Both the position numbers and the translations under genes were made by a program. A stretch of 64,000 bases of DNA, taken from contig CADAXK010000011.1 of assembly GCA_902791865.1 (NCBI GenBank), positions 43,647 through 107,646 of the forward strand. The letters are read 5' to 3'. The notes below the pieces were generated by a model. That model worked only from the letters and a program-made list of their open reading frames with translations, did not search any database and was not told where the DNA came from. Origin of the DNA: an uncultured Bacteroidia bacterium (GTDB lineage: Bacteria > Bacteroidota > Bacteroidia > Bacteroidales > ML635J-15). How positions within the stretch are numbered: the stretch's first letter is position 1; the number at the start of each line of letters is the position of its first letter. Shown here in pieces: positions 33,516-44,680 of the stretch.

Positions 33516-34343
33516 ATGAACTACGAACAATTATTCCAGCAAATCAGGGAAAAGAAAAGTTTCCTCTGCACCGGACTCGACTCCGACATTCAGAAACTGC
33601 CAAAGCATTTACTTGATGCAGAATCGCCAATCTTCGAATTCAACAAGCAAATCGTTGATGCTACCGCAAAATACTCGGTTGCATACAAGCCAAATTTGGC
33701 TTTCTACGAAAGCGAAGGCACCGCAGGACTGAAGGCTCTCGAAGATACCGTTGCATACATTCGCAAGAATTATCCAGAAATCTTCATAATTGCTGATGCA
33801 AAGCGTGGTGACATAGGAAATACATCCAAGTTATATGCTCGCGCTTTCTTCGAGAAGATGGACTTTGATGCAGTCACCGTGGCTCCGTACATGGGCGAAG
33901 ATTCTGTTTCTCCGTTCCTGCCCTACGACGGCAAATGGGTGATTCTGCTCGCACTTACCAGCAACAAGGGATCTGAAGATTTTCAAATGTTCAACAACGG
34001 CGAAAAAAGACTTTTCGAAGAAGTGCTTACCAAGTCGCAGCAATGGGCAGGCAAGGACAAGATGATGTATGTCGTTGGTGCAACCAAGGCCGACATGCTT
34101 GCAGAAATCAGAAAGATTGTTCCCGAACATTTCCTGCTTGTGCCGGGCGTTGGCGCACAAGGCGGCTCATTGGAAGAAGTTGCAAAGTACGGAATGAACG
34201 ACCACTGCGGACTGCTTGTGAACTCATCACGCGGAATAATCTTTGCCGACAATACCGAGAACTTTGCCAAGGTAGCTGGACAGAAAGCAGAGGAACTGCA
34301 AAAGCAAATGGAAGGATTGCTGAAAGAGAAAGGAATTGCATAG
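33516..34343 (+). CDS. pyrF: Orotidine-5'-phosphate decarboxylase
   Basis: The 275-residue protein turns OMP to UMP, the last step of de novo pyrimidine synthesis. [18 protein letters not shown] opens the barrel, [12 protein letters not shown] follows, and [15 protein letters not shown] (about 93-107) is the catalytic Asp-Lys-x-x-Asp motif. [14 protein letters not shown] and NSSRGIIFA form the phosphate-binding loops. The length of about 275 and the DAKRGDIG form mark the longer OMPDC type 2 group. It stands alone between terminators. Confidence 0.97.
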   Translation: MNYEQLFQQIREKKSFLCTGLDSDIQKLPKHLLDAESPIFEFNKQIVDATAKYSVAYKPNLAFYESEGTAGLKALEDTVAYIRKNYPEIFIIADAKRGDIGNTSKLYARAFFEKMDFDAVTVAPYMGEDSVSPFLPYDGKWVILLALTSNKGSEDFQMFNNGEKRLFEEVLTKSQQWAGKDKMMYVVGATKADMLAEIRKIVPEHFLLVPGVGAQGGSLEEVAKYGMNDHCGLLVNSSRGIIFADNTENFAKVAGQKAEELQKQMEGLLKEKGIA

Positions 34344-34450
34344 TTTATTGCTGTTTTCTTTGCCCGCTGCCATTAAAGGCCTTAATAGCTTTAATGTCAT
34401 ATAGGATTGGGGGCAAGAAAGACAAACAGCAACAAAGAATCCAACAAAAA

Positions 34451-34472
34451 AAGGCGGACCGAAATCCGCCTT
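34451..34472. terminator. Bidirectional terminator
   Basis: AAGGCGGA (34451-34458), 6-nt loop, TCCGCCTT (34465-34472), with an A run on the left and TTTTC on the right. It serves pyrF (plus) and the giant protease-adhesin gene (minus). Confidence 0.92.
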
Positions 34473-34493
34473 TTCTATTGAAGTCCTTTCAGC

Positions 34494-37400
34494 TTACTCT
34501 TTGGTAAACTTCAGGTTGTGTACTTCTGTGCCTGTTGTTATTCTGAGAACATAAACTCCAGGAGCAAGAGTGCTTACATCAACGGTGTGAGCCGATTCGC
34601 CTGCTACGGCAACAGTCTCGAAGGTCATTTCCCTACCGCTCAGGTCAACAACTGTGTAAGAAATTGCACCTTCGTAGCCAGTTACGGTAAATGTTGCCAT
34701 GTCGCGTACCGGGTTCGGGTAGAGTTGAATTTCCATTGCTGCCATCTCATTAACAAAAGTGCAAGTTTCTACAGTTACCGTTATTGTATCGGTGGTTTCA
34801 CATTCGCCGTTGCTAACCGTTACCCAAACAAGATATTCTCCTGCAGACGGATAAGTCTGGGCGTAAGTGTTACCTTCTGTTTCGCCAAACCACAATACTT
34901 CGTCTTCGGTGTCAATGTTCAAAATGATTTGTTCGTTTACACAAGTTGAAGTGTCGCTGATGGCAAATGTAGGAGCAGCCAATATTGATACGGCAATAGT
35001 GTCGGATGCTTCGCAGCCATATTCGTTGAATACGGTTACCGAATATTCGCCTGCTGCCGAAACCATTATCGACTGAGTTGTTTCTCCAGTGCTCCAGTTA
35101 TACCAAGCATAACCTTCACCAGCATTTATTTCTGCTTCCGAATTTTCGCAGACATCAATGTCGGTGCCAAGAGAAACTTCTGGAACTGGAGCCATTGCCA
35201 TTTCAAAAGAAGCAGTTGCCGTACATCCGTGCTCATCGGTTATGGTAAGAGTATATACACCTGCTTCAGTAACTACTGTCGTGCTTTCGGTAGAACCATT
35301 GCTCCATTCGTATGAAATATTTGGTTCATCAAATACTGTTATTTCGCTTGAAGAACCTTCGCAGATTATCGATTGATTTATTTCGGGTACAATTACAGTC
35401 GGGTTCGCATAAACAGTAATTACCATTGTTGCAATGTCGCTACCATCGAGGTTGGAAACTGTAAGCGATACGTTGTATGTTCCGGGTTCGCTGAATATGT
35501 GCGACGGGTTCTGCTCCGACGAAGTTGTTCCATCGAAATCCCAAGTCCAAGTCTGCGGGAAGTTGGTGCTGTTGTCGGTGAAGTTGACTGTAAGAGGTGC
35601 GCAACCAGATTCTACATCTGGAGTAAATGCTGCAATTGGAGGAGTATTCATCGAGTTGACATCAACAACGCCATTGACTGCACATCCGTTGTCATCGGTT
35701 ACCACAACAGTATAGTGACCATTTGTAAGACCTGTAATCTGTGCTGTGGTTTCGTTGTTGTTCCAGAGGATTGCGTATGGAGCAGTACCACCTGAAATTT
35801 CAACCGAAGCAGTACCGTCAGCAACGCCGTGACCTGATTCTGGAGTTGACGACATTGCAAGTACTGGCAGTTCGTAATGGTTAACCGTTACGACATCGCT
35901 TGCTGTACATCCGTGGTTGTCGGCTACGACTACGATATAGTCGCCAGCTTCTGTTGCGGCGAACGACTGCGAACCAGCCTCGCCGTTCCATGTGTAGGAT
36001 ACAAAGCCTGCTGTTGCATTGAGTGTTGCCTCAACATTTGCACAAACCGTAACATCGCCGCCAAGGCTTACTGTAGGAGCAGCATTGACCACAAGTTCAG
36101 TATGGAAGGTATTTCCGCAGCCTGTAGCAACATTTTCTACTGCAAGTGTATATGTGCCAGCATTAGCCAAGATTGCGCCAGAAATCATAGGAGAAGCCTC
36201 TGTAGAAGCAAATCCGTTAGGACCGCTCCACGAGTAACTCAATGATTCAGCACTTGAAGCGGTGAATGTTACATCGCCGCCTTCGCAAACTGGACTGTTG
36301 CTTGAAACTTCAACTGTTGGATTAGCATTTACAACTACTGTAATTGTGCTGCTTGCTTCACATCCGTTTGCTGCAACTACCGATGCCGAGTATATACCTG
36401 CATTGTCTGAGGTTGCATTCGAAATATTAATTGCTGCAGTAGATGCGGTGTATCCGTTAGGACCAGCCCATGAGTAAGTTACAGGAACATTCGAACTAGC
36501 AGAAAGTGAAATTGATGCGCCTTCGCAGTATGCTGTAGTTCCATTGATAGAAACTGTCGGAACATCGCCGTCTGCTGTTATTGTTACCGATGCTTCGGCA
36601 GTACAGTTGTTTTCGTTTGTAACAACTACGGTGTAGTCGCCTGCAACAGTTGCAGAGAATTCTGCTGTATTAGCAACGCCGTTATTCCAAGAATAAGATG
36701 TTCCGCCGTTTGCTACAAGTTCTATCGAAGTCATCGAACATGTCAATGTTGTTGTTCCGCTGTTGTTTGTAATAGTAGCAACTGGATTTGCTCCAACTGT
36801 AACTTCGGTGCTTGCCTCGACCGAACAACCTTCTGCACTTGTTGCAACTACTGTATATGTACCGCTATTTGCTGGGGTTGCGTTAGCGATTGTCGGGTTC
36901 TGCATTGCCGAAATATATCCGTTAGGACCATTCCATACAAATGAAGTTACATCCGAATTTGCTGTCAGTGAAATGGTCTCGCCTGCACAATATGTAGCAT
37001 CAACCGAAACTGTTAATGTCGGATTTGCATTTACTACTACTGTTGTGGTTGCCTGTGCCGAACATTCGCTTTCGTTAGAAACTATAAGCGTGTATTCGCC
37101 AGCATTTGCAAGAGTTACATTTTCAATGGTCGGGTTCTGCAAAGTTGAAGTAAATCCGTTAGGACCGCTCCAAGCGTAGGTGCCAGTTGCGGTTGTCTGC
37201 AATGCTATTGTTGCGCCTTCGCAGTAAGCACCGGTGTTCGATGCATTGGCTGTTGGATTAGCATTAACAACTACATCGGTTGATGCGACTGCCGAACAAC
37301 CATTTGCACTAGTTACGACAACCGAATAAGTTCCAGCATAGTTGGTTGTTGCATTTGGACGAGTAGCATTCTGCAATGCACTGCTGAAGCCCATAGGACC

Positions 37401-40400
37401 TGTCCACTGGTATTCGGTTGCAATGTCGCTCGAAACAGAAAGTTCTATTGTTTCGCCAGCGCAATATGCACCAGTATTAGTTGCATTTGCTGTCGGAACA
37501 GCATTTACAACTACGCAGTTTGTAATCTGCTTGCTGTCTGTTCCGTCCTGATTTGCAACTGTGAGCGAAACATTGTAGCTACCAGCCTCTGCGTATGTGT
37601 GGGTTGGGTTCTGTACATTGGATGTTGTTCCATCACCGAAGTTCCAAGTCCACTGTGTAGGAGTATTTGTTGAAAGATCAGCAAATACGACTTCTGCACC
37701 AAGGCATATCGTTACATTTTCAGCATTGTTAACCGAGAAATCAGCAACTGGAGGAGTATTCATTGTTGCAACATTTACGATTGCTGTAGCATCACATCCG
37801 TTGCCATCTGTTACGGTAACGCTGTAGTTGCCACCTTCAAGGCCGCTGATTGTTGCGGTATTGCCATTGTTCGACCAAGCGAAGATGTATGGAGCAGTAC
37901 CAGTTGGAGTTACAGTAGCAGTACCATCGTGAGAATTATTATGTGTTTCTGCTGTCGATGTTGTTACAAGTGTTGTTTGCGGATAGTTTGCAACCGAAAT
38001 ATTATCGGTAGCAGAACATTCGTTTGCATTGTAAACTGTTACATAGTAGTCGCCAGCTGGAACAGAAATAGTCTGGGTTGTTGCATTTGTTGACCAATGA
38101 TATGTAAGTCCTGCACCAGCATCAAGAGTTGCGTTTTCGCCTGTACATACCGTTACATTGTTACCAAGTTCAACTGTCGGATTAGCATTTACAACTACTG
38201 TTGTGCTTGCTTCGGCTGTACAATTGTTTGCGTTTGAAACTACCAAGGTGTAAACACCTGCATTAGCAAGAGTTGCATTAGCGATTGTCGGGTTCTGCAA
38301 GGTTGAGAAGAATCCGTTAGGACCGCTCCATGCGTATGTGCCTGTTGCTGTTGTCTGCAATGCTATTGTTGCGCCTTCGCAGTATGCACCAGTGTTCGAT
38401 GCATCAACCACAGGATTTGCATTTACAGTTACAACTGTGCTTGCATTTGCCGTACAACCAGCAGCGCTTGTTGCTACAACTGTGTACGAACCGCCATTTG
38501 TGGTGGCAGCATTTTCAATTGTTGGGTTCTGCAATTCTGATGTGAATCCGTTAGGACCATTCCATGCGAATGAGGTTGCATCCGAAATTGCATTCAACGA
38601 GATTGTCTCGCCTGCGCAATATGCGCCAGTGTTCAATGCTGTTACAGTAGGTATTGTATTTACTACTACTGTTGTTGTTGCATTTGCAGTACAATTGTTT
38701 GCATTTGTAGCAACTACGGTGTATGCACCTTCATTCGATACTGTTGCGTTTGCAATTGTCGGGTTCTGCAAGGTTGATGAGAATCCGTTAGGACCGCTCC
38801 ATGTGAATGAAGTTGCATTGGATGTTGCCGACAACGAAATTGTCTGACCTTCGCAGTATGCACCGGTATTTGAAGCGTTGATTGTAGGAACAGCATTTAC
38901 AACAACATTTGTACTTGCCTCGGCTGTACAATTGTTTGCATTTGTTACAACCACTGTATAAGCACCGCCGTTTGTGTTGGCAGCATTTGCTATTGTCGGG
39001 TTCTGTGTTGTGGATGTGAATCCGTTAGGACCGCTCCAAGCATAAGAAGTAGCATTTGATGTTGCTGACAAGGAAATTGTCTCGCCTGCACAATATGCAC
39101 CAGTATTAGATGCAGTTACTGTCGGAGTTGCATTTACTGTTACTGTTGTTGTTGCATCTGCTGTACAGTTGTTAGCATTTGTTACTACCAATGTGTAAGT
39201 ACCTGCATTTGCTGTTGTTGCATTGGCAACTGTCGGGTTCTGCAAGGTTGATGAGAATCCGTTAGGACCGCTCCAAGCATAAGTTCCAGTCGCGGTTGTC
39301 TGTAAGGTAATTGTCTGTCCTTCGCAATAAGCGCCAGTGTTGGATGCGTTTGCTGTAGGATTTGCATTTACGGTAACAACCGTGCTTGCCTGTGCTGTAC
39401 AATTGTTTACATTTGTTGCAACTACAGTGTATGAACCGCTGTTATTTGTTGCTGCATTTGCAATTGTCGGGTTCTGCTGAGCCGAAGAGTATCCGTTAGG
39501 ACCGCTCCAAGCAAACGAGGTTGCATCAGCCGAAACAGCCGACAATGCTATTGTCTGACCTGCGCAGTATGCACCGGTATTCGATGCGGTTACAGTAGGA
39601 TTTGCATTTACTTCAACAACTGTGCTTGCTTCTGTCGAGCAACCTGTTGTCGGATTGGTAAGCGTTACATTATAGGTACCTGCATTTGCAGTGGTCGAGT
39701 TTGCGATAGTCGGGTTAGCAATATTTGCTGTATATCCGTTAGGACCTGACCAAGCGTAAACAGTTCCGCCAGTACCATTTGCAGAGAGTGTGATTGTTGA
39801 TCCCTCGCAATACGGACCATTGTTGGATGCGTTTAGCGTAGGAAGTGCATTTACTGCGACAACCGTACTAGCCGAAACCGAACAACCTGTAGTCGTATTG
39901 GTAAGTGTAGCGGTGTAAGTTCCTGCATTGTCGCCGTCGGCATTTGCGATGGTCGGGTTCTGAACATTGGAAGTAAATCCATCAGGACCGCTCCACGAAT
40001 AAGCAGTACCGCCGTTGCCGTTTGCATTAAGTGCTATTGTTGCACCCGTGCAGTAAGGACCGCCATTCGAAACATTCAATGTAGGATTAGCGTTTACGGT
40101 TAAGCTTGTCGAAGCGGTTGCCATACACGATGCTGCGCTTTCAACTGTGATTGTGTAAGTACCAGAATTGCTTGAAGTAGCATTTGCTATCGAAACATTC
40201 TGAGTAGAAGCAGTGTAGTTGTTAGGACCGCTCCACGAGTATGAGGTTGCACCCGAAACTGTAGCATTGATTTGTGCTGTTTCGCCAGCGCAGTAGGTTT
40301 CGGGAGTTGCAATCGAAACGGTTGGATTAGCATTTACGGTAATGTAATTGGTCTTGTTTTCGGTATCGGAACCAGAATCGTTGGTTGCTTCCAAAGTTAC

Positions 40401-43400
40401 AGTGTAAGTACCTGCAGTTGCGTAGGTGTGAGTTGGATTCTGGTCGGTTGAGGTATTACCATCACCAAAGTTCCAAGCCCATGATGTAGGATTATTTGCA
40501 CTCTGGTCGGTGAATGTTACTGTAGCACCAGCACAAACACTTGTAGCATTGGCAGTAAATTCTGCATCTGGAGCTATTGCCATTTGTATACCCTTTACAA
40601 CAATGTCATCGATATAAGCATAAGTGTTATTACTTATATTACCATATCCAGAAATTGGAGTATTTGATGTCATTATCCACCTTAAATATACATTGTCTTT
40701 ATTGTTACAAGCATCTGGCAGTGAAATTCCATCAAGTACACCTGATGTCCAGTTGTTCGAACAAGTTACTGCTGCTCCTGTTACATCTATCCATGTCGAA
40801 TTATCAAGGCTATATTGTACCATGAAATTTCTAGGACCGCTTGTTGCACTTGCACCCTGCTTAGACCATAACTTTATGCTTTCATAACCAGAAGTTGTAA
40901 AGTTTACTGCCCAGAATTTGCTTCCACTACCTGTTCTCCAGTTATTTGCTCTAGCACACTTTGTTGATGCACCATTAACAGTATAGGATATTGTACCAAC
41001 ACCTCCGCCAACGGTCAAGGTCTTGGTACGGTTTGCTAGAATACCAGTATCGGCAATTGCATCAGCACTTGTTGTCGGGAAGTTCCATTCTACGATAACT
41101 TCAGATGCGCGAGTTACTGTGATATAGCCAGTCTTGGTTTCGGTATTCGTTCCGTATGCGTTCGTAGCGGCAAGGCTTACCGAATATGTACCGGGAGTAT
41201 TATACACTACGCTTGGGTTCTGCTGTGTGCTGGTAGTAGGAGTACCGCCCTCGAATGACCATTCCCACGATGAAGGAGTCCTGGTTGACTGGTCGGTGAA
41301 ATTAACCGTTGCACCAGCTTCCACTGTGGTATTGTCGGCTGTAAAATCGACATCCGGAGCAATGTATTCGGAAGAAATGAGAATATCGTCAACCATAAAT
41401 GCAAATTTATCATTTGACACACATTGTATTGCTACATAAATCGTCTGTCCATCATAAGCCGACAAATTGTATGTATATTGTGTCCATTCGGTTGGAGGCT
41501 CAATATAATTTCCCGCACTAATTTTTGTAAAACTCGAAGTATTATTGTTTGTAGTAGAAACTAATACTTTGAATCTTTCAATATAAGAACTGGAAACCGA
41601 CTTAGCCCAGAACGAGAACGATGAATTACTACCCAAAGTTACTGCTGTTGACATCAGCCAGTCGTTGTTTGTATCAGTAGTTGTGCTGTTATTTCCATCA
41701 GTTGCAGCAAAACATATACCGCAACGATTACCTCCGTGAGCAGCCCAATTTTCACCAAGAGGAGGCTCCGTACGCGAAGCATTAAAAGCAATGAAAGAAC
41801 CTGTGTATCCAGAATTTTCAAAATCAGCACCACTTATTCCCCATGTACCATAACCATCGCCATCGTAAGTTGTCCACGGGTCGAAATTGTCAACCTGAAA
41901 GTTTCTGCATGCTTCAAAATCTAGCGAGAAGGCGCTGACAGCACTCGGGTCGTATACCTCAATGTATGCAGTAGCAGTTTTTGTAGCGCTTCCGTTGGCA
42001 TTGGCAACTGTAAGTGATACCTGATAAAGTCCCTGCGTAGAATATGTAACAACAGGATTTGCACCAGTACTTGTCGATGGTGTACCACCTTCAAACGTCC
42101 ATAATCTTGAAACAAGATCACTTCCATTTAAGTCTGACAAATCAGTAAAAGTAACATTTCCTCCTATTTCCACCTGACGGATATCGGACGAGAAGTCAAC
42201 AGTAGGAGGTCGTGAACCATTGTAGCATACAAACGGAAACATCGGATACTGTAAACTTGGATCTTCCAACAAACTAGCATAATCGCTCCAAGTACCACCT
42301 ATGTAAACATACGCAGTATTGTAATCTCCATCCGAGTCATTGGTATAAGTAGCAAGTGTATCACCATTTGCTGGAGTACCAGGACGCTCGAATCCGATTG
42401 CAAAACCATCGTCAGGAAGATTTATTGCCTCACCAAAATCTACATCTATATAACCATCGGTGTTCATAGCTGTTACAACATTTGCCAATGGAATGGACGC
42501 TGTTGCAAGAACATCACTAGGAAGATCGTTTGACAACTTCCATAACTTGAATGTCACATTACAATCTGTACCATTTGTTGCCACTACAGGGAAAAACCTA
42601 AAACCAGTAATCTGATTATATGGTGATATTGATGTGAATTTTTCTGCCCAAGCAGTCATATTATAGTTGTTTGTTCCACCTACATAACCAGTAATGGCTG
42701 TTGAGGTTCCAAAAACATAATTGACAATAGAACCTCCGAACTGCGAAACCGTATCGCAGAACGAACCTGTTGGCGGAATTACAGTGATGTAACCATTCTT
42801 AGTAACAGTATTAGTTCCATTGGCATTGGTTGCCGTAAGAGTCACATCGTAGGTACCTGCGGTATTATATGTAATTCCTGTTGGTTCAGCAACCGTACTT
42901 GACGATGGTGTTGCTCCTGGGAATGACCATGAATATGAAACAGGATTGTTTACTGTATAGTTGTAGAAGTCAACAGAACTGCCTTCAAGAAAAGTTGTAC
43001 GCGAAGCAGCAAAATCGGGCTGAGGTGGTTGACTTGCAAATGGATCGTATGGAGGACAAGTTGTCACACCTGAATTAGTTGGATCGAGCCAAGGTTTAAG
43101 TCTTTTATTATTTGCTGTACCATTCGACTCCCAGTGATAGTAGAATTTTCCGTAGTAGTCGTAACCATTCTGAGCTGTACAATATGATGAACCACCAGTA
43201 AGCGTACCTACTATAAATCCATTCCTATCGAACAAAGGCGAACCAGAAGAACCGCCTTCGGTAACACCATGTCCATTTGCATTTGAAGCCCACTGCAACT
43301 GCCAGTGAGCATTTCTTGCAGCATTATTATATGTTCCCTGCTGAGATGTATTATAAGTAGAAATCTTTTTTACATCACCTGCAGGATGATGGATACTTGC

Positions 43401-44513
43401 ACCATTTGTCGGAGCAGTATTTGAACGATTCCATCCATTATAATATGGTTCGTATGCTACAGTTGGTGTAGTATTGAGTTGCAAAAGCAATAAGTCGGAA
43501 CCTCCAGTTATACTTCCGCTTGCCTTTTCTGTACAACCGACAAGAGTTTTATAAGACGGCTCCCTAATACTAGTACTGGTACCAGACCCTGAGGCCTGAT
43601 TTGCAGGTACTTCATATTTGAAATAAAATTGCCATTGACTATATTCATTAGAAGAGGTCTGACCACTTCCGCAATGGTAAGCAGTAAGAAAATATGGCGT
43701 TCCGTCGTTGTTGGTATTGTTGACAAGAGAACCAGAACACCAACCCCACTGATTATTGGACAAAAGGAAAATTTCCGCAACACCACGCTTTTCGTCCTGC
43801 CAGTTGTCGCCTACAGGTGTACAGTTGACATCAACTTCACAAGATTCAGAAGCGTGCCAACCTGTAGTTTTAGTATGCATCTCTTCATAGTATCTAAGAT
43901 GCGGTATGTCGCGATAAAAATAGCCAACACCAAAAATATGGAATGTGGTCTTATCGACATTTCCAGATTTCTTGTATGCAGGTTCATAATATTCTACATA
44001 CAGGTTTTCACCCTGAATAACTTCGATACCCCAAATTCCATCCTTAGGATTGTTTTCGCTAGTGAACGCTCCAATAACCTGCCTGCGATTTTCGTTGTAG
44101 AAAAACAACTTACAACCTTCGGCAAGATGGAAATTCTCGAAACCGAGGTTAAGAGCTTTTGCACCAGGAACCGTAACTTTCAAAGTCCACAGACGCGCTC
44201 CCATTGGAAGCTCTGTCCATGTACCTGCGTTATCCATCGAAATGTCGGCATCAATTTCCACACCAATACGTGGAATATTATCCTTGCTGGCATTTTCCAA
44301 GTCCTCAGCAATTAAATGTTCTACATCAGGAGCCTTGAGAGTAATCTCATCGTACTCCACATTTATAAAGGAAGCGGGTCCTCCCTTTTCGGTTTTGAAA
44401 GTCCACGGCTTCCCACCGTATGAAATTTGTGCGTTAAGACCGCTGCCAGAGCCTATCAGCAATAGCAATAAAGTCAGCACAAATATTGACTTAATGAATA
44501 AATTTCTGCTCAT
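34494..44513 (-). CDS. Giant secreted trypsin-like protease with PKD/Ig repeats and type IX sorting domain
   Basis: From the ATG at 44513 the product has 3339 residues with a signal peptide (MSRNLFIKSIFVLTLLLLLI, cut near LNAQ). A trypsin-like serine protease lies at about 240-480: His280 in TAYHCG, Asp340 in GGSDLLLLQ and Ser423 in EGGSSGSPLF, like lysyl-endopeptidase-type enzymes. Next come PKD domains (WSFPGATPSSS, WTFEGGTPSTS, WNFGDGNTST) mixed with two cleaved-adhesin-like jelly-roll domains. Then an Ig-like array of about 80 residues per unit follows (YCAGETISLSA...WSGPNGF...AGTYTVVVTNANNC...V), nine in a row and more after, plus two SprB-type repeats. The end is a type IX sorting domain (QLYPNPVRDMATF ... 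LAPGVYVLRI). It is a probable cell-surface or secreted adhesin-protease. The frame could open at 44540, but the leader fits 44513. Confidence 0.93.
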   Translation of the reverse strand: MSRNLFIKSIFVLTLLLLLIGSGSGLNAQISYGGKPWTFKTEKGGPASFINVEYDEITLKAPDVEHLIAEDLENASKDNIPRIGVEIDADISMDNAGTWTELPMGARLWTLKVTVPGAKALNLGFENFHLAEGCKLFFYNENRRQVIGAFTSENNPKDGIWGIEVIQGENLYVEYYEPAYKKSGNVDKTTFHIFGVGYFYRDIPHLRYYEEMHTKTTGWHASESCEVDVNCTPVGDNWQDEKRGVAEIFLLSNNQWGWCSGSLVNNTNNDGTPYFLTAYHCGSGQTSSNEYSQWQFYFKYEVPANQASGSGTSTSIREPSYKTLVGCTEKASGSITGGSDLLLLQLNTTPTVAYEPYYNGWNRSNTAPTNGASIHHPAGDVKKISTYNTSQQGTYNNAARNAHWQLQWASNANGHGVTEGGSSGSPLFDRNGFIVGTLTGGSSYCTAQNGYDYYGKFYYHWESNGTANNKRLKPWLDPTNSGVTTCPPYDPFASQPPQPDFAASRTTFLEGSSVDFYNYTVNNPVSYSWSFPGATPSSSTVAEPTGITYNTAGTYDVTLTATNANGTNTVTKNGYITVIPPTGSFCDTVSQFGGSIVNYVFGTSTAITGYVGGTNNYNMTAWAEKFTSISPYNQITGFRFFPVVATNGTDCNVTFKLWKLSNDLPSDVLATASIPLANVVTAMNTDGYIDVDFGEAINLPDDGFAIGFERPGTPANGDTLATYTNDSDGDYNTAYVYIGGTWSDYASLLEDPSLQYPMFPFVCYNGSRPPTVDFSSDIRQVEIGGNVTFTDLSDLNGSDLVSRLWTFEGGTPSTSTGANPVVTYSTQGLYQVSLTVANANGSATKTATAYIEVYDPSAVSAFSLDFEACRNFQVDNFDPWTTYDGDGYGTWGISGADFENSGYTGSFIAFNASRTEPPLGENWAAHGGNRCGICFAATDGNNSTTTDTNNDWLMSTAVTLGSNSSFSFWAKSVSSSYIERFKVLVSTTNNNTSSFTKISAGNYIEPPTEWTQYTYNLSAYDGQTIYVAIQCVSNDKFAFMVDDILISSEYIAPDVDFTADNTTVEAGATVNFTDQSTRTPSSWEWSFEGGTPTTSTQQNPSVVYNTPGTYSVSLAATNAYGTNTETKTGYITVTRASEVIVEWNFPTTSADAIADTGILANRTKTLTVGGGVGTISYTVNGASTKCARANNWRTGSGSKFWAVNFTTSGYESIKLWSKQGASATSGPRNFMVQYSLDNSTWIDVTGAAVTCSNNWTSGVLDGISLPDACNNKDNVYLRWIMTSNTPISGYGNISNNTYAYIDDIVVKGIQMAIAPDAEFTANATSVCAGATVTFTDQSANNPTSWAWNFGDGNTSTDQNPTHTYATAGTYTVTLEATNDSGSDTENKTNYITVNANPTVSIATPETYCAGETAQINATVSGATSYSWSGPNNYTASTQNVSIANATSSNSGTYTITVESAASCMATASTSLTVNANPTLNVSNGGPYCTGATIALNANGNGGTAYSWSGPDGFTSNVQNPTIANADGDNAGTYTATLTNTTTGCSVSASTVVAVNALPTLNASNNGPYCEGSTITLSANGTGGTVYAWSGPNGYTANIANPTIANSTTANAGTYNVTLTNPTTGCSTEASTVVEVNANPTVTASNTGAYCAGQTIALSAVSADATSFAWSGPNGYSSAQQNPTIANAATNNSGSYTVVATNVNNCTAQASTVVTVNANPTANASNTGAYCEGQTITLQTTATGTYAWSGPNGFSSTLQNPTVANATTANAGTYTLVVTNANNCTADATTTVTVNATPTVTASNTGAYCAGETISLSATSNATSYAWSGPNGFTSTTQNPTIANAANTNGGAYTVVVTNANNCTAEASTNVVVNAVPTINASNTGAYCEGQTISLSATSNATSFTWSGPNGFSSTLQNPTIANATVSNEGAYTVVATNANNCTANATTTVVVNTIPTVTALNTGAYCAGETISLNAISDATSFAWNGPNGFTSELQNPTIENAATTNGGSYTVVATSAAGCTANASTVVTVNANPVVDASNTGAYCEGATIALQTTATGTYAWSGPNGFFSTLQNPTIANATLANAGVYTLVVSNANNCTAEASTTVVVNANPTVELGNNVTVCTGENATLDAGAGLTYHWSTNATTQTISVPAGDYYVTVYNANECSATDNISVANYPQTTLVTTSTAETHNNSHDGTATVTPTGTAPYIFAWSNNGNTATISGLEGGNYSVTVTDGNGCDATAIVNVATMNTPPVADFSVNNAENVTICLGAEVVFADLSTNTPTQWTWNFGDGTTSNVQNPTHTYAEAGSYNVSLTVANQDGTDSKQITNCVVVNAVPTANATNTGAYCAGETIELSVSSDIATEYQWTGPMGFSSALQNATRPNATTNYAGTYSVVVTSANGCSAVASTDVVVNANPTANASNTGAYCEGATIALQTTATGTYAWSGPNGFTSTLQNPTIENVTLANAGEYTLIVSNESECSAQATTTVVVNANPTLTVSVDATYCAGETISLTANSDVTSFVWNGPNGYISAMQNPTIANATPANSGTYTVVATSAEGCSVEASTEVTVGANPVATITNNSGTTTLTCSMTSIELVANGGTSYSWNNGVANTAEFSATVAGDYTVVVTNENNCTAEASVTITADGDVPTVSINGTTAYCEGASISLSASSNVPVTYSWAGPNGYTASTAAINISNATSDNAGIYSASVVAANGCEASSTITVVVNANPTVEVSSNSPVCEGGDVTFTASSAESLSYSWSGPNGFASTEASPMISGAILANAGTYTLAVENVATGCGNTFHTELVVNAAPTVSLGGDVTVCANVEATLNATAGFVSYTWNGEAGSQSFAATEAGDYIVVVADNHGCTASDVVTVNHYELPVLAMSSTPESGHGVADGTASVEISGGTAPYAILWNNNETTAQITGLTNGHYTVVVTDDNGCAVNGVVDVNSMNTPPIAAFTPDVESGCAPLTVNFTDNSTNFPQTWTWDFDGTTSSEQNPSHIFSEPGTYNVSLTVSNLDGSDIATMVITVYANPTVIVPEINQSIICEGSSSEITVFDEPNISYEWSNGSTESTTVVTEAGVYTLTITDEHGCTATASFEMAMAPVPEVSLGTDIDVCENSEAEINAGEGYAWYNWSTGETTQSIMVSAAGEYSVTVFNEYGCEASDTIAVSILAAPTFAISDTSTCVNEQIILNIDTEDEVLWFGETEGNTYAQTYPSAGEYLVWVTVSNGECETTDTITVTVETCTFVNEMAAMEIQLYPNPVRDMATFTVTGYEGAISYTVVDLSGREMTFETVAVAGESAHTVDVSTLAPGVYVLRITTGTEVHNLKFTKE
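38190..40335 (-). repeat. Tandem array of nine Ig-like coding repeats
   Basis: Nine consecutive units of about 235-245 nt encode the YC-G...WSGPNG...GTYT domain. On the plus strand the 19-mer ATCCGTTAGGACCGCTCCA occurs exactly at least seven times between 36.2 and 39.5 kb, so identity holds at the codon level. Further related units lie at 36.1-37.5 kb beyond a PKD and a SprB-type unit. Such arrays expand and shrink by recombination. Confidence 0.85.
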
Positions 44514-44680
44514 AGTATCTAAACTAAAAGTTATTAACAAATTTTAACAAAATATGAGAGGGTAAAAATACAAAATTTTTATACAGGTGCAACATCAACA
44601 GAATACATTATACAAAACCTATAATAATATAGATATAAAACACTGTTAAACATATTATTTTTTGATATTGAACAAAAAAA

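Noticed and set aside
36090..40335. CRISPR-like regularly spaced repeats
   Set aside because: Spacing of about 240 nt and an unbroken reading frame with Ig-like sequence show coding repeats, not a CRISPR array; no cas gene is present.
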